The notes beneath the pieces were generated by a model. It ran no database searches, was not told the origin of the DNA, and saw only the letters and a program-made list of their open reading frames with translations. From NCBI RefSeq assembly GCF_014268445.2, contig NZ_CP077089.1, positions 2,535,501-2,599,500 of the forward strand: DNA of 64,000 bases, written 5' to 3'. A program made the position numbers and the translations under genes. The stretch is from Pseudomonas tensinigenes (lineage in GTDB: Bacteria > Pseudomonadota > Gammaproteobacteria > Pseudomonadales > Pseudomonadaceae). This document shows, piece after piece, positions 44,134 to 53,238 of the stretch (the first letter of the stretch is position 1; every line of letters starts with the position of its first letter).

Positions 44134-44493
44134 ATGTTCAAAGTCACGCCCAACCCGCCAGACATCGACCCCACGTCCCCCTACGAATCCATCGATTCCC
44201 GAAAACTCCACGAAGCCGCCGACCGCGCCCTCGACCATTACCTCCTTCCACCCGGCTCCACGCCACCCCCACGCAGAACCCGTGGCATGTACGCCGTAAC
44301 CGCTGACACCAAAAACGAAGAACTGCTGACCGATGCCAGCGAAACACTCGCCTCGGCCAAAACCATCGCCCAGGACGTCGCTCACCTGTTGCCCGCGCCG
44401 CAGCGCCGGGCGTTGTTGGGGATTGCGCAGTTGATCATGCTCGGTGAGCTGGCAGTGAATCGGGTGCTGGATAACCTCGAACCACCGGCCTAA
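44134..44493 (+). CDS. DUF6124-type small protein, copy 2
   Basis: The 119-residue protein is identical to that at 43276. The near-complete DNA identity of the coding parts against clear differences in the leaders points to recent duplication or gene conversion. Confidence 0.85.
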   Translation: MFKVTPNPPDIDPTSPYESIDSRKLHEAADRALDHYLLPPGSTPPPRRTRGMYAVTADTKNEELLTDASETLASAKTIAQDVAHLLPAPQRRALLGIAQLIMLGELAVNRVLDNLEPPA

Positions 44494-44500
44494 GCACACC

Positions 44501-44597
44501 CCCTGTGGGAGCGAGCCTGCTCGCGAAAGCGGTGTGTCATTCAACTCATTCTTCACTGACCCGACGCCTTCGCGAGCAAGCTCGCTCCCACAGGGGG
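44501..44597. repeat. REPIN, third of the array
   Basis: Same type, with a spacer partly different from the first two and a GCAAGCTC variant in one arm. Confidence 0.88.
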
Positions 44598-44707
44598 CTG
44601 CGGTGTTCCAAGAATTTTGGAATGCAGCAGAACTGAGCACATCTATCCAATTTCCTCCCGACCATCATTGGCATGATTTCAGCCAATGACATTTCAAGGG
44701 TCGGGTC

Positions 44708-45121
44708 ATGAATGCCTCAACAGATGAACAGGCACGCGACATCGGTTTGCTGTTCCTGCGGGTCAGCGGCGGGTTGTTTTTGTTGTGGGTGCACGGCTTG
44801 CCCAAACTGCTCGACTTCACCGCGCAACTGCAACTGATCGAAGACCCGTTCCACCTCGGTTCTCACCTCACCTTGATTCTGGCGATCTTCGCCGAAGTCC
44901 TCTGTCCGCTACTGATCGTCGCCGGGTTACTGGCGCGATTGGCCTGCGTGCCTATTCTCTTTGTGCTGCTGGTGGCGTTGCTGGTCGTGCATCCGCAATG
45001 GAGTGTGGCCGAGGGGCAGTTCGGCTGGTTGCTGCTGATCCTGTTTACCACTGTGTTGATCGCCGGGCCGGGACGGCTGGCGATTTCTGTTCGTTTGCCC
45101 GGAGTGTTGCGTTATGCCTGA
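44708..45121 (+). CDS. DoxX-family membrane protein
   Basis: The 137-residue protein has four membrane segments and the DoxX pattern (LLFLRVSGGLFLLWVHGLPKLLDF). Its stop overlaps the next gene by eight bases. It may belong with the monooxygenase, amidohydrolase and isochorismatase genes that follow. Confidence 0.87.
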   Translation: MNASTDEQARDIGLLFLRVSGGLFLLWVHGLPKLLDFTAQLQLIEDPFHLGSHLTLILAIFAEVLCPLLIVAGLLARLACVPILFVLLVALLVVHPQWSVAEGQFGWLLLILFTTVLIAGPGRLAISVRLPGVLRYA

Positions 45122-45740
45122 AGTCCTCAATCCACAGTCACCGGGGGCCGATGAGACGGTCACATTGATCATCAAGCACCGGGTCAAGGCCGGTTTCGAG
45201 TCGGCATATGAAGCCTGGCTGCGCAATATCGTCCGTGTAGCGGGGCAGCGCGAGGGCCATCTGGGCGTTGATGTGGTACGCGGCAAGCGCGGCCGACTCG
45301 ACTTCTACACCTGCGTACTGCGCTTCAGCAGCACCGAAGCGATGCAAGGCTGGCTGGAGTCGCCTCAGCGTCAGGCGCTGGTCGCCGAAGCCGCGCCAAT
45401 GCTGGCTGACGGCGATCAGACGGAAGTCGCGCCGATCAAGGAATTCTGGTTTACGCCGCTTTCCGATGCCGCTTCGCCGCCGCCGCGCTGGAAGCAAGCG
45501 GTGATCACGCTGCTGGTGATTCTGCCGCACACCTTGCTCGTGCCGCTGATCTGGGGGCCGCTGCTGGCGCTGCATCCGCTTCTTTCCAACTACGTAGTCG
45601 CCACGTTCCTGATCACCCTGACCATCGTTCTGTCGGTGGTGTACGTGGTGATGCCGCCCGTCACCCGTTTGTTTACGCCGTGGCTCGAAGCCAGCCAGGC
45701 CCATGAACACCTCGATTCCCAAGAGACCTCGCCACGCTGA
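45114..45740 (+). CDS. Antibiotic-biosynthesis-monooxygenase-domain protein with membrane tail
   Basis: The 208-residue protein has a ferredoxin-like ABM domain in residues 15-110 (VTLIIKHRVKAGFESAYEAWL) and two membrane segments in residues 125-185. The combination is a known family, of unknown substrate, possibly acting at the membrane. It overlaps doxX. Confidence 0.82.
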   Translation: MPEVLNPQSPGADETVTLIIKHRVKAGFESAYEAWLRNIVRVAGQREGHLGVDVVRGKRGRLDFYTCVLRFSSTEAMQGWLESPQRQALVAEAAPMLADGDQTEVAPIKEFWFTPLSDAASPPPRWKQAVITLLVILPHTLLVPLIWGPLLALHPLLSNYVVATFLITLTIVLSVVYVVMPPVTRLFTPWLEASQAHEHLDSQETSPR

Positions 45741-45783
45741 GCGCGCGGGGTTTGCTCCTTTTCACTTTGCTTGAGGAACTGCG

Positions 45784-47622
45784 ATGAGCGCCGATCTGAT
45801 TTTATTCAATGGCCAGTTTCATACCGTAGACCGCACCAAACCACTGGCCAGCGCCGTGGCCATCACCGACGGCCGCTTCGTCGTCGTTGGCAACGACAAC
45901 CAGGCCATGGCCCTGCGCGGGCCGAACACGCAAGTGGTCGATATGCACGGTCGCTGCGTTATTCCGGGTCTCAACGACTCGCACTTGCACTTGATCCGTG
46001 GCGGTTTGAACTACAACCTCGAACTGCGCTGGGAAGGCGTGCCGTCGCTGGCCGACGCGCTGCGCATGCTCAAGGATCAGGCCGACCGCACGCCGACCCC
46101 GCAATGGGTGCGCGTGGTCGGTGGCTGGAACGAATTCCAGTTCGCCGAAAAACGCATGCCGACCCTCGAAGAAATCAACCAGGCCGCGCCGGACACCCCG
46201 GTGTTCATCCTGCACCTGTATGACCGCGCGCTGCTCAACCGCGCCGCGCTGCGCGTCGCCGGTTACACCCGCGACACGCCGAACCCGCCGGGTGGCGAGA
46301 TCGTCCGTGACAGCAACGGCAACCCGACCGGCATGCTGGTTGCGCGACCGAACGCGATGATTCTCTACTCAACGCTGGCCAAGGGGCCGAAGCTGCCGCT
46401 GGAATATCAGGTCAACTCGACCCGCCAGTTCATGCGCGAACTCAATCGCCTCGGCCTGACCAGCGCGATCGATGCCGGCGGTGGTTTCCAGAATTACCCG
46501 GACGATTATCAGGTGATCGAGCAACTGGCCAAAGACGACCAGTTGACCGTGCGCATCGCCTACAACCTGTTCACCCAGAAGCCGAAAGAAGAGCTGAGCG
46601 ATTTCCAGAACTGGACCGGCAGCGTCAAGTTGCATCAGGGCGACGACTTCCTGCGTCACAACGGCGCCGGCGAAATGCTGGTGTTTTCGGCGGCGGACTT
46701 TGAAGACTTCCTCGAACCGCGCCCCGATCTGCCGCAAACCATGGAAGAAGAGCTGGAGCCGGTGGTGCGCCACTTGGTCGAGCAGCGCTGGCCGTTCCGT
46801 TTGCACGCGACTTACAACGAATCGATCAGCCGCATGCTCGACGTGTTCGAGAAGGTCAATCGTGACATTCCGTTCAACGGACTGCCGTGGTTCTTCGACC
46901 ACGCCGAAACCATCACCCCGCAGAACATCGAACGTGTGAAGGCGTTGGGCGGCGGCATCGCGATTCAGGATCGCATGGCGTTCCAGGGTGAATACTTTGT
47001 CGACCGCTACGGCAAGCAAGCCGCCGAAGCGACGCCACCGATCAAACGCATGCTCGCCGAAGGCGTACCGGTCGGCGCCGGCACTGATGCCACGCGGGTT
47101 TCCAGCTACAACCCGTGGACCTCGCTGTACTGGATGGTCAGCGGTCGCACCGTCGGCGGTCTGGCCTTGTACGAAGAAGGTCTGCCGCGCACCACCGCAC
47201 TGGAACTGTTCACTCATGGCAGCGCCTGGTTCTCCTCGGAGCAGGGCAAGAAGGGCCAGATCAAGGTCGGGCAACTGGCGGATCTGGCGGCGCTGAGCGC
47301 GGACTTCTTCCATGTCGAAGAAGAAGCGATCAAGTGGATCGAGTCGGTGCTGACCGTGGTCGGCGGCAAGATTGTTTATGCCGCTGGCGACTTCGAAGAC
47401 CTCGGCCCGCGTTCGATTCCAGTACTGCCGGACTGGTCGCCGGTGGTCAAAGTCCCGGGCCACTGGCGACCGAATTCGCCGTTGCAGGCGCAGGTGCACC
47501 AGTGCAGCGGGCCGTGCGCGGTGCACACCCACAGCCATGAAAAGGCGCGGATGTCGAACGCGCCGGTCAGCGACTTTGCCGGTTTCTGGGGCGCGTTTGG
47601 CTGTTCCTGCTTCGCCTTCTGA
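45784..47622 (+). CDS. YtcJ-like amidohydrolase with Cys/His-rich tail
   Basis: The 612-residue enzyme has the amidohydrolase metal motif HLHL (His67, His69) in the PGLNDSHLHL loop, HATYNES and FDHAETI in the barrel, and the late Asp in GAGTDATR. The C-terminal 45 residues carry CSGPC, HTHSH and CSC, rich in metal-ligand residues and unusual for the family. It shares a cluster with an isochorismatase-type gene, which suggests a nitrogenous catabolic substrate. Confidence 0.83.
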   Translation: MSADLILFNGQFHTVDRTKPLASAVAITDGRFVVVGNDNQAMALRGPNTQVVDMHGRCVIPGLNDSHLHLIRGGLNYNLELRWEGVPSLADALRMLKDQADRTPTPQWVRVVGGWNEFQFAEKRMPTLEEINQAAPDTPVFILHLYDRALLNRAALRVAGYTRDTPNPPGGEIVRDSNGNPTGMLVARPNAMILYSTLAKGPKLPLEYQVNSTRQFMRELNRLGLTSAIDAGGGFQNYPDDYQVIEQLAKDDQLTVRIAYNLFTQKPKEELSDFQNWTGSVKLHQGDDFLRHNGAGEMLVFSAADFEDFLEPRPDLPQTMEEELEPVVRHLVEQRWPFRLHATYNESISRMLDVFEKVNRDIPFNGLPWFFDHAETITPQNIERVKALGGGIAIQDRMAFQGEYFVDRYGKQAAEATPPIKRMLAEGVPVGAGTDATRVSSYNPWTSLYWMVSGRTVGGLALYEEGLPRTTALELFTHGSAWFSSEQGKKGQIKVGQLADLAALSADFFHVEEEAIKWIESVLTVVGGKIVYAAGDFEDLGPRSIPVLPDWSPVVKVPGHWRPNSPLQAQVHQCSGPCAVHTHSHEKARMSNAPVSDFAGFWGAFGCSCFAF

Positions 47623-47692
47623 TTTCCCCTAAAGCGTCGGCCATCCGGTCGGCGCTCAACGCTTCATCCATCCGTCCATCAGGAGTTTTCCC

Positions 47693-48316
47693 ATGAGCGT
47701 TCCTTACACACGTCTGAACAAAGATGATGCGGTCGTACTGCTGGTCGATCACCAGACCGGCCTGATCTCGCTGGTCCAGGATTTCACCCCGAACGAATTC
47801 AAGAACAACGTGCTGGCGCTGGGCGATATCGCCAAGTTCTTCAAGCTGCCGACCATCCTGACCACCAGTTTCGACGCAGGTCCAAACGGCCCGATCGTGC
47901 CTGAGCTGCGCGAGCAGTTCCCGGATGCGCCGTTTATTCAGCGCCCGGGGCAGATCAATGCCTGGGATAACGAAGACTTCGTCAAAGCGATCAAGGCCAC
48001 CGGTCGCAAGCAACTGATCATCGCCGGTGTGGTGACTGACGTTTGCGTGGCGTTCCCGACCTTGTCGGCTATTGCTGAAGGTTATGAAGTGTTTGTGGTG
48101 ACTGACTCGTCGGGCACCTTCAACACCACCGTGCAGCAGGCGGCGTGGGCGCGGATGTCAGCGGCGGGTGCTCACCTGCTGAACTGGTTCTCGGTGGCGT
48201 GTGAGCTGCAGGGCGACTGGCGCAATGACATGGAAGGGTTGGCGCATTTGCTGTCGGAGCGTCTGCCTAACTACCGCAACCTGATCAACAGCTATACCAA
48301 GTTCACTGCCAAGTAA
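47693..48316 (+). CDS. ycaC: Isochorismatase-family hydrolase, YcaC-like
   Basis: The 207-residue enzyme has the catalytic triad of the cysteine hydrolase family: Asp in LLVDHQTG, Lys region and Cys118 in GVVTDVCVAFPTL. It follows the amidohydrolase with 70 bases between. The YcaC group is of unknown substrate. Confidence 0.87.
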   Translation: MSVPYTRLNKDDAVVLLVDHQTGLISLVQDFTPNEFKNNVLALGDIAKFFKLPTILTTSFDAGPNGPIVPELREQFPDAPFIQRPGQINAWDNEDFVKAIKATGRKQLIIAGVVTDVCVAFPTLSAIAEGYEVFVVTDSSGTFNTTVQQAAWARMSAAGAHLLNWFSVACELQGDWRNDMEGLAHLLSERLPNYRNLINSYTKFTAK

Positions 48317-48336
48317 TTCGGTGTGAGTTGGAAAAG

Positions 48337-48617
48337 CCCCTCACCCTAACCCTCTCCCGGAGGGAGAGGGGACTGACCGAGGGGCTCTTTCGAGGTACGC
48401 CGACGTGCGATACCGAGCCGAACTTCAGTTTTGAACAGCTTGAAGATTGGCTCCCTTTCCCTTCGAGGTTTTGGGGAGAGGGGACTGACCGAGGGGTTCT
48501 TTCGGGATACACCGACGTGCGATACCGAGCCGAACTCAGGTCTTGAAAATCCCGGAGATCGGCTCCCTTTCCCCCTCGCCCCCTTGGGGGAGAGGGCTGG
48601 GGTGAGGGGGAGGCTTT
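48337..48617. repeat. Repeat region with CTCACCCTAACCCTCTCCC ends and an internal duplicated segment
   Basis: The region opens with CCCCTCACCCTAACCCTCTC and closes with its near-inverse GGGGGAGAGGGCTGGGGTGA. Inside, a segment of about 68 bases (GGGGACTGACCGAGGGG... GATACCGAGCCGAAC) occurs twice, at 48361-48430 and 48474-48540, with a few differences. It fills the gap between two convergent genes. Confidence 0.8.
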
Positions 48618-48636
48618 TGATCTTGATCCTGCCGCT

Positions 48637-50064
48637 TCAACGCTTCTGCAACCACCCCAAAAACCCACCTTTCCTCACCGCCACCGGTTTGCCCATCAAC
48701 GCGAGGCGACTGTTCTGCTGACGCACCGCCTGCAACTTGTTCAACGCCCGACCCACCTCCGTGCGCTGTTCCATGCACTGACGAGTCAGGCTCTTGTCGA
48801 GCCGATAAATGATGCTCGAGGTCAACGCCGTGAACGTCGCCTGCGACGGTGTATCGGCCAGAATGCTCTGCTCACCCATGACCTCACTCGGCCCCATGCG
48901 CCCGGCCTCGACCTTGCTGTCGCCGTCCGGCACAGTCGCACTGACCACCCCGGTGGCAATCACAAACAGACTGTCCGGCACTTCATCCAGATCCAGCACC
49001 ACTTGGCCCGCCGCATATTGCTGCGCAACCATCGATTCGGCGAGGCGATCACGTTCTTCGCTGCTCAGCGAGCGGAAGATTTTCACCTCATCGAGCAACG
49101 CACGGGCGCGGGTCGACGGTTCGATCACGCCGTCGGGATGGCGCGAAATGCCTGCTGCTTCGAGATGCCGGTGGGCGAGGTCGAACAGTTGATTGCGTAC
49201 TTCGCTTTTCTTGCCGAGCTCGGCGATGAACCCGCTGGCGACGTATTCCGACATGGTTTCGCCGGCCTCTTTCAGCACGGCTTTCGGCGCTGGCGTCAGC
49301 AACAGAGAGCTGCTGCCCTGCAGGGTGCGATCAAGTGCATCCAGTACCCGGCGCGGGCGGATGTGATTCGGCACCTGAATGCTGATCGACACGCCGTGCA
49401 TGTTGTTCGGACGGCTGAGGTTGACGATCTTCGCCTTGGCCGCCACCGAGTTCGGCACCACGGCCATGGTTCCGGCGCTGGTCAGCAGGTGCGTGGCGCG
49501 CCAGTCGATGTCGAAGACCTTGCCTTCGACGCCGTCGATCACCACAAAATCATCCACCTGATACGGCTTGGTGGTGTTGAGCACGATCCCGGAAAACACA
49601 TCGGCCAGGGTGCTTTGCAACGCCAGACCGACAACGATCGCCACCACGCCGGAGGTTGCCAGCAGACCTTTCACCGGCAATTCCAACACATAACCGGCTG
49701 CGGCGACGGTGGCGACCAGAAACACCAAGGCGCCGATCACGTCCTGCAGCAGGCGACCGCTGTGGCCGATGCGACGCATCAACGCCAGGCCGATGACTTC
49801 GGTCAGCACCCGCGCGGCGTACAGCCACCAGAGAATGCCCAACGCCGTCGCACCCAATTGCGCCACGCGGTCATCGGTAAATTGCGGTGCCTGCAACGGA
49901 CTGACGCCGGCGTTGATCACCAGCGCCGTGAACGCCAGAAACAGCACCAGGCGCACACCGACTCTCGGAGCGCGATGGGTGAAGGGCGAGAAGTGCCAGA
50001 GCACGGCGTCGAGCAGCAGCAGGGCGGCGCTCCAGGACAGCAGGTGAGTGTAGAAAAGGGTCAT
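48637..50064 (-). CDS. MscS-type channel with C-terminal cyclic-nucleotide-binding domain
   Basis: The 475-residue protein has four or five membrane segments, an MscS pore and beta domain (VVAIVVGLALQSTLADVFSGI, KPYQVDDFVVIDGVEGKV), and a cNMP-binding domain in residues 330-450 (GEQSILADTPSQATFTALT). Such fusions are cyclic-nucleotide-gated rather than tension-gated channels. Confidence 0.9.
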   Translation of the reverse strand: MTLFYTHLLSWSAALLLLDAVLWHFSPFTHRAPRVGVRLVLFLAFTALVINAGVSPLQAPQFTDDRVAQLGATALGILWWLYAARVLTEVIGLALMRRIGHSGRLLQDVIGALVFLVATVAAAGYVLELPVKGLLATSGVVAIVVGLALQSTLADVFSGIVLNTTKPYQVDDFVVIDGVEGKVFDIDWRATHLLTSAGTMAVVPNSVAAKAKIVNLSRPNNMHGVSISIQVPNHIRPRRVLDALDRTLQGSSSLLLTPAPKAVLKEAGETMSEYVASGFIAELGKKSEVRNQLFDLAHRHLEAAGISRHPDGVIEPSTRARALLDEVKIFRSLSSEERDRLAESMVAQQYAAGQVVLDLDEVPDSLFVIATGVVSATVPDGDSKVEAGRMGPSEVMGEQSILADTPSQATFTALTSSIIYRLDKSLTRQCMEQRTEVGRALNKLQAVRQQNSRLALMGKPVAVRKGGFLGWLQKR

Positions 50065-50092
50065 GACCGAAGCTCCGCAGTGTCTGCCAATA

Positions 50093-50168
50093 AAAAGATC
50101 GCAGCCTGCGGCAGCTCCTACAGGAGAACGTATTCCAATGTAGGAGCTGCCGAAGGCTGCGATCTTTT
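50093..50168. repeat. REPIN (GTAGGAGCTGCC type)
   Basis: AAAAGATCGCAGCCTGCGGC with its inverted partner ending at 50168. Confidence 0.9.
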
Positions 50169-50172
50169 GCCG

Positions 50173-51192
50173 TTATGGATTCAGATGAGTCTTCAGCTCT
50201 GCCGCCGCCTGACGCACGGCCGCTTTCACCTCAGGAATCTGACTCAGCGGATTGAGCAGGCCAAAGTCATGAATCATCCCGTTGTAACGTACCGAGGTCA
50301 CCGCCACACCGGCCGCATCAAGGTGCCGCGCATAACCTTCGCCTTCGTCGCGCAGCACGTCGAATTCGGCGGTCTGCACCAGTGCGGCGGGCAGGCCTTT
50401 GAGCTGTTCTGCGCTGGCATTCAGCGGCGAGGCGTGGATCTGCGCACGTTCGGCCGGGTTGGTGGTGTAGTTGTCCCAGAACCACTGCATCATGCCTTTG
50501 GTGAGGAAGTGGCCCTCGGCGAATTGCTGATAAGAACCGTCGTCGAATTGCGCGTTGGTCACTGGCCACATCAACAGCTGGAAGCGCAGCGCCGGGGCTT
50601 TCTGTTCCTTGGCCATCAACGCCACGACTGCCGCCATGTTGCCGCCGACGCTGTTGCCCGCCACCGCCAGGCGCTTGCCGTCGACACCGATATCTTTGCC
50701 GTGCTCGGCCACCCATTTCGTCGCCGCGTAGGCCTGGTTGATTGCGGTCGGGTACTGCGCTTCCGGCGACGGCGTGTAATCGACGTACACCGCAACCGCG
50801 CCAGAGCCCACCACCAAGTCACGAATCAAGCGTTGGTGCGTCGGGAAATCACCGAGCACCCAGCCGCCACCGTGGAAGAACATGAACACCGGCAACTCGC
50901 CTTTGACCTTGGCCGGACGCACCACTTTCAAGTTGAGGGTCTGGCCGTCGACCTTGATCGCCTTATCGCTGACTTCAACGCCCGACAGATCCACTTTCAC
51001 CGAAGCCTGCGCACCGGTCAGTACTGCACGGGCGTCTTTCGGGCTCAGTTGCTCAAGGGGTTTGCCACCGCCGGCGGCGAGGGCGTTGAGGAAGGCCTGG
51101 GTGTTGTGCTCGACGCCGCTGCTTTCAGCGGCGAAGGCGTTACCGATGGAAAGAGCGAGGAGGGAAGCGGTGAGGGTTTTCTTGATGTTCAT
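50173..51192 (-). CDS. Exported alpha/beta hydrolase, hormone-sensitive-lipase family
   Basis: The 339-residue precursor has a signal peptide (MNIKKTLTASLLALSIGNAFA) and the HGGG oxyanion motif FFHGGGWVLGDF, nucleophile GNSVGG, and His in MIHDFGLL. It is an esterase or lipase active in the periplasm or outside. An upstream in-frame ATG at 51204 is possible. Confidence 0.87.
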   Translation of the reverse strand: MNIKKTLTASLLALSIGNAFAAESSGVEHNTQAFLNALAAGGGKPLEQLSPKDARAVLTGAQASVKVDLSGVEVSDKAIKVDGQTLNLKVVRPAKVKGELPVFMFFHGGGWVLGDFPTHQRLIRDLVVGSGAVAVYVDYTPSPEAQYPTAINQAYAATKWVAEHGKDIGVDGKRLAVAGNSVGGNMAAVVALMAKEQKAPALRFQLLMWPVTNAQFDDGSYQQFAEGHFLTKGMMQWFWDNYTTNPAERAQIHASPLNASAEQLKGLPAALVQTAEFDVLRDEGEGYARHLDAAGVAVTSVRYNGMIHDFGLLNPLSQIPEVKAAVRQAAAELKTHLNP

Positions 51193-51224
51193 GTTCAATT
51201 CCATTTTTGAGTGTTTATACGTTC

Positions 51225-51325
51225 GTGTAGGAGCTGCCGAAGGCTGCGATCTTTTGCTGTTTTTGCCTTTTTCCAGCATCACCGCAGATCAAGATCAAAA
51301 GATCGCAGCCTGCGGCAGCTCCTAC
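51225..51325. repeat. REPIN (GTAGGAGCTGCC type)
   Basis: GTAGGAGCTGCCGAAGGCTG and its inverted partner ending at 51325, upstream of the esterase gene. Confidence 0.9.
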
Positions 51326-51424
51326 CTGTTCAGGGTTGTTTTCAAACCGTGAGCACAGATTAATGAGCTGCCGAAAAGTGAAAAAGCGGCTATAAAGCGT
51401 TTAACTGTCCACCAGAGAGTGACA

Positions 51425-52324
51425 ATGAACCCGTTCGAAGACATGCGTATTTTTTGCCAGGTCATGGACTCTGGCAGCTTCACCTCAGCGGCCGATCAAT
51501 TGGGCCTGTCCAAGCAGTTCGTCAGCCGACGCTTGATGCAACTGGAAGAGCGTCTTGGCGTGCGGTTGTTGAATCGCTCCACCCGGCGTCTGGACGTGAC
51601 ACCGCTGGGGCAGAGTTATTACGAGTCGGCGTTGCGCCTGCTCGGTGAAGTCGAACAGGTGGAGCAGGGCATCGCCGGGCAGACCGCCGAGCCACGCGGG
51701 ACGATTCGCCTTAGTGCGCCGTTGTCGTTTGCCGTGGCGCATTTGGGCTGTTTACTGCCGCTGTTCTTGCAGCGTTATCGCGAGGTCACGGTTGAGGTGG
51801 ACTTGAGTGATCGGCCGGTGGATTTGCTCGGTGAGGGTTACGATCTGGCGCTGCGCATTGGCGTACTCGAAGACTCGACGCTGATTGCCCGGCGTATCGC
51901 GTCGATCGAGCGGGTGTATTGCGCCAGCCCGGCGTACCTCGCCGAGCGCGGCACGCCGCTGGAACCGGAAGATCTGCACAGCCATGACTGTTTGCCGTAC
52001 GGGCATAGTCGTTCGGTGCAGTGGCGCTTCAACGCGGGGCAGGGCAAGCCTGTGTTGGTCAATGTCACCGGGCGCATGCGCGTGAACAACGGCGAGTTGC
52101 TCAGGGATGCGGCGGTGCAGGGGATGGGCATTACTTATCTGCCGACGTTCATCGTTGGCGCGGCGCTGAAGGATGGCCGGCTGGTGCCGGTGCTGGATGA
52201 TTTGCGCCCGGAACCGCTGACGTTGTCGGCGGTGTATCCGCAGCATCGCCAGGCTTCAAGGCCGGTGCAGGCGCTGGTCGAATTTTTGCGCGAACGCCTG
52301 AACGAGAGCCACGTCGCCCTCTGA
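51425..52324 (+). CDS. LysR-family regulator
   Basis: The 299-residue protein has the LysR helix-turn-helix (MRIFCQVMDSGSFTSAADQL, SKQFVSRRLMQLEERLGVRL) and effector domain (RGTIRLSAPLSFAVAHL). It is divergent from the esterase gene. The ATG at 51425 is chosen over the GTG at 51419. Confidence 0.88.
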   Translation: MNPFEDMRIFCQVMDSGSFTSAADQLGLSKQFVSRRLMQLEERLGVRLLNRSTRRLDVTPLGQSYYESALRLLGEVEQVEQGIAGQTAEPRGTIRLSAPLSFAVAHLGCLLPLFLQRYREVTVEVDLSDRPVDLLGEGYDLALRIGVLEDSTLIARRIASIERVYCASPAYLAERGTPLEPEDLHSHDCLPYGHSRSVQWRFNAGQGKPVLVNVTGRMRVNNGELLRDAAVQGMGITYLPTFIVGAALKDGRLVPVLDDLRPEPLTLSAVYPQHRQASRPVQALVEFLRERLNESHVAL

Positions 52325-52356
52325 GCCTTACAGTAGATTTTCAATCCCTGCAAAAC

Positions 52357-52448
52357 CCTTGTGGGAGCGAGCCTGCTCGCGAAAGCGGTGTGTCAGTCAA
52401 AACAATATTGGCTGACACACAGCCTTCGCGAGCAGGCTCGCTCCCACA
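52357..52448. repeat. REPIN (CGCGAGCAGGCTC type)
   Basis: CTTGTGGGAGCGAGCCTGCT and its inverted partner ending CTCCCACAG. Confidence 0.9.
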
Positions 52449-52490
52449 GTTGATGGTAGTTTTCTGCTGATTGTTTGCACACCACAAAAC

Positions 52491-52584
52491 CCTGTGGGAG
52501 CTGGCTTGCCAGCGATGGCGGTGTGTCAGGCAATACAGCGTTGCCTGATCGGGCCTCATCGCTGGCAAGCCAGCTCCCACAAGG
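52491..52584. repeat. REPIN (GCTGGCTTGCCAGCGATGG variant)
   Basis: CCTGTGGGAGCTGGCTTGCC and its inverted partner. The core differs from the other class (TGGCTTGCCAGCGATG), so it is a third REP variant in the window. Confidence 0.88.
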
Positions 52585-52605
52585 GTTGCGGTGTTTCAGG
52601 ATGGA

Positions 52606-53163
52606 TCAGTTGGCGCGCTTGTCATCGCCCGGCTCGCCGCCGACATGTACGCCACGATCATCCCCCGGTTCGCCAGCTGCATGCAGGCCCCGGTCGTCAC
52701 CGACTTCACCCGCGCGATGGACGCCATGGTCGTCGCCGACTTCGCCTGCCCGGTGCACGCCGCGATCATCGCCTGGTTCGGCGTGGGTGCCGCTGCGTCC
52801 TGAGGAGGCGGAGTTGCCGGCGTGTCCGGAGCCCTGCCCGCCGCCGCTGTGACCGCTGCCGCCGTCACCGTGGCCACTTCCGCCATTGCCACTGCCGCCG
52901 TGTCCACCACCATTGCCGCCACCGCCACCGCCACCGCCACCGCCACCGCCACCGCCTCCACTACCACCATGCCCGCCGCCATTGCCGCCACCGTTACCGC
53001 CACCCCCTCCGCCATGTCCACCGCCGCCACTCCCTCCACCACCACTGCCACCTTCCTTGGCCTGAACACTGGACACTCCCGACAAACTGTCCGGAATGAG
53101 TACCGTAGACGCCGACAGAACTGCGCCGATGGCCATTGCGAGCACGAGCTTTTTAATGTGCAT
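52606..53163 (-). CDS. Exported glycine-rich protein with C-terminal tandem repeats
   Basis: The 185-residue precursor has a signal peptide (about residues 1-35, ending VQA), a Gly/His/Asn-rich middle with long glycine runs, and a tail of five imperfect repeats of about 12 residues (AEPGDDRGVHR, AGEVGDDHGVHR, AGEVGDDRGLHA and so on). The even spacing of the Asp-Asp and His residues suggests metal binding. It lies downstream of gspF on the same strand. No family recognised. Confidence 0.7.
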   Translation of the reverse strand: MHIKKLVLAMAIGAVLSASTVLIPDSLSGVSSVQAKEGGSGGGGSGGGGHGGGGGGNGGGNGGGHGGSGGGGGGGGGGGGGGGNGGGHGGSGNGGSGHGDGGSGHSGGGQGSGHAGNSASSGRSGTHAEPGDDRGVHRAGEVGDDHGVHRAGEVGDDRGLHAAGEPGDDRGVHVGGEPGDDKRAN

Positions 53164-53238
53164 ATCGTTCTCCGTCTTTGTGGTTTTGTTTGGGAACGTA
53201 GAAGTGCGTTGTTGCCGGGATCGGACCCGTTCCCGGAG

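Larger units (their letters stand above)
42792..44597. repeat. Tandem duplication of a REPIN-leader-gene unit
   Basis: Two units of about 850 bases follow one another, about 42792-43635 and 43641-44493, each made of a REPIN, a structured leader and a DUF6124-type gene. The gene parts give identical proteins. The leaders agree closely at first, diverge in a middle block and agree again in structure. A third REPIN at 44501-44597 closes the array. Confidence 0.9.

Noticed and set aside
42792..44597. CRISPR array suggested by regularly spaced palindromes
   Set aside because: The repeats are REPINs 850 bases apart with genes between, not short direct repeats with spacers, and no cas gene is near.
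48328..48721. Short open frames in the 48.3-48.6 kb repeat region
   Set aside because: They are read through repeat DNA (sequences such as LTLTLSRRERG) seen as spurious proteins in many genomes.
49003..51210. Plus-strand open frame of 735 codons over the channel and esterase genes
   Set aside because: It spans two well-supported minus-strand genes and a REPIN; no ribosome site or domain.
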